Shown here in pieces: positions 5,014 to 5,719 of a stretch of 5,719 bases of DNA. The number at the start of each line of letters is the position of its first letter. The stretch's first letter is position 1. The notes under the pieces are model-generated. The model had not been told where the DNA came from. It ran no database searches and saw only the letters and a program-made list of their open reading frames with translations. The stretch lies in contig JAFQAM010000370.1 in NCBI GenBank assembly GCA_017416885.1, forward strand, positions 1 through 5,719, read 5' to 3'. The position numbers were made by a program, and so were the translations under genes. The DNA is from Clostridia bacterium. Its GTDB lineage: Bacteria; Bacillota; Clostridia; Oscillospirales; CAG-272.

Positions 5014-5719
5014 TGTCGCTCTCCTTTCCGTCCTCTAAATCCACATAGTTTTTGGCTTGCTTTCTGAACATATCGGCATATTTGCCGTTTAATTTCATTA
5101 GCTCGGCATGGGTTCCGCTTTCAACTATTTCGCCTTGCTCAAGCATATATATTCTGTCAGCAGATACGGCGCTTGATAAGCGGTGAGATATGAAAATCAT
5201 TGCTTTTCCCTCGCCTGCCTTCATCATATTGTTATACATTTCATTTTCTGCGACGGGATCAAGGGCGCTTGACGGCTCATCAAGGATTATAAACGGAGCA
5301 TTTTTCACAAATGCGTGGGCAATAGCAACCTTTTGAGCCTGACCTACGGATAAAACTGCTCCGTCCTTATCAAATTCCTTGGTCAGCATAGTATCAATAC
5401 CGTTTGGAAGCTCCATTATGCGTTCATATGCTCCACTGTTTTTAAGCGCTTGAATAATTTTTTCATCGTCTCCCTCTTCTCTTGGGCGCATAAGAACATT
5501 TTCAGCCACTGGCAACGATATGGTTTTAAAGTCCTGAAAAACAACACTGAACATATCGCGATATTCCTTAAGCTTTAAATCCTCAAGGCTTATGCCGTTA
5601 AGTGATATTTTTCCCTCTGTGGGATCATAGAGCCTTAAAAGCAGCTTAATAAGCGTACTTTTTCCTGCTCCGTTATGTCCTACTAATGCAATTTTTTCAT
5701 TTTTACCAATTTCCATGGA
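5006..5719 (-). CDS. ABC exporter half-transporter, partial (ATPase domain only; 5' end outside window)
   Basis: About 237 residues of the C-terminal ATPase domain are visible. The frame stays open to the window edge, so the methionine at 5716 is internal and the membrane domain lies beyond. Numbering from that methionine: Walker A GHNGAGKST (13-21), Q-loop in VVFQDFK, signature LSVGQ (122-126), Walker B LDEPSSALDP and H-loop ISHRLSS. The signature's first glycine is replaced by valine, and the usual IARA after it reads IAHA. It overlaps the downstream half-transporter by eight bases, which fits a two-gene heterodimeric exporter. The composite ATP site that uses this signature (with the partner's Walker A) may be weak, while the other site looks canonical. 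Confidence 0.92.
   Translation of the reverse strand, partial: SMEIGKNEKIALVGHNGAGKSTLIKLLLRLYDPTEGKISLNGISLEDLKLKEYRDMFSVVFQDFKTISLPVAENVLMRPREEGDDEKIIQALKNSGAYERIMELPNGIDTMLTKEFDKDGAVLSVGQAQKVAIAHAFVKNAPFIILDEPSSALDPVAENEMYNNMMKAGEGKAMIFISHRLSSAVSADRIYMLEQGEIVESGTHAELMKLNGKYADMFRKQAKNYVDLEDGKESDNE

Overview
The window suggests an AT-rich low-GC Gram-positive bacterium, probably a clostridial Bacillota. The grounds are strong purine-rich ribosome binding sites, a consensus sigma-A-type promoter, frequent A/T codons, TTG starts and a clostridial-looking ABC exporter pair. The lineage is inferred from style, not from a marker gene.

Layout. Positions 1-3185 hold a compact restriction-modification (R-M) unit. 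A small ribbon-helix-helix (RHH) regulator reads leftward (35-220). A divergent control region (221-309) follows, with a consensus promoter whose -10 box lies inside a perfect palindrome. Three tightly packed or overlapping rightward genes come next: a beta-class DNA methyltransferase broken by one in-frame UGA (310-1155), a second beta-class DPPY methyltransferase (1145-1924) and an HNH-nuclease restriction enzyme (1905-3149). Two methyltransferases plus one endonuclease of about 414 residues is the architecture of a Type IIS system. The MboII/HpyAII group is the closest one I recognise, from memory and not from a search. The unit is bounded by two identical 35-bp copies of a terminator hairpin (1-35 and 3151-3185). 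Positions 3184-5719 hold two leftward, translationally coupled ABC exporter half-transporters; the upstream one is cut by the window edge.

How the genes work together. The RHH protein probably represses the R-M promoter by binding the palindrome over the -10 box, and so controls R-M dosage. The methyltransferases would each protect one strand of an asymmetric site, and the HNH protein would cut unmodified DNA. The hairpin at 3151-3185 terminates both the converging restriction gene and the ABC operon, and the copy at 1-35 terminates the RHH gene.

Most notable points: (i) an identical palindromic terminator on both sides of the R-M unit, as if the unit had inserted with target duplication or could be lost by recombination; (ii) a single UGA in an otherwise intact methyltransferase beside an apparently intact nuclease, which should be dangerous to the host unless the UGA is read through, the halves are both made, or the nuclease is silent; (iii) an RHH regulator and palindromic operator in place of the usual helix-turn-helix controller protein of R-M systems. 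There is no gene-free stretch over 300 bases, and I saw no tRNA, rRNA, CRISPR array or transposase.
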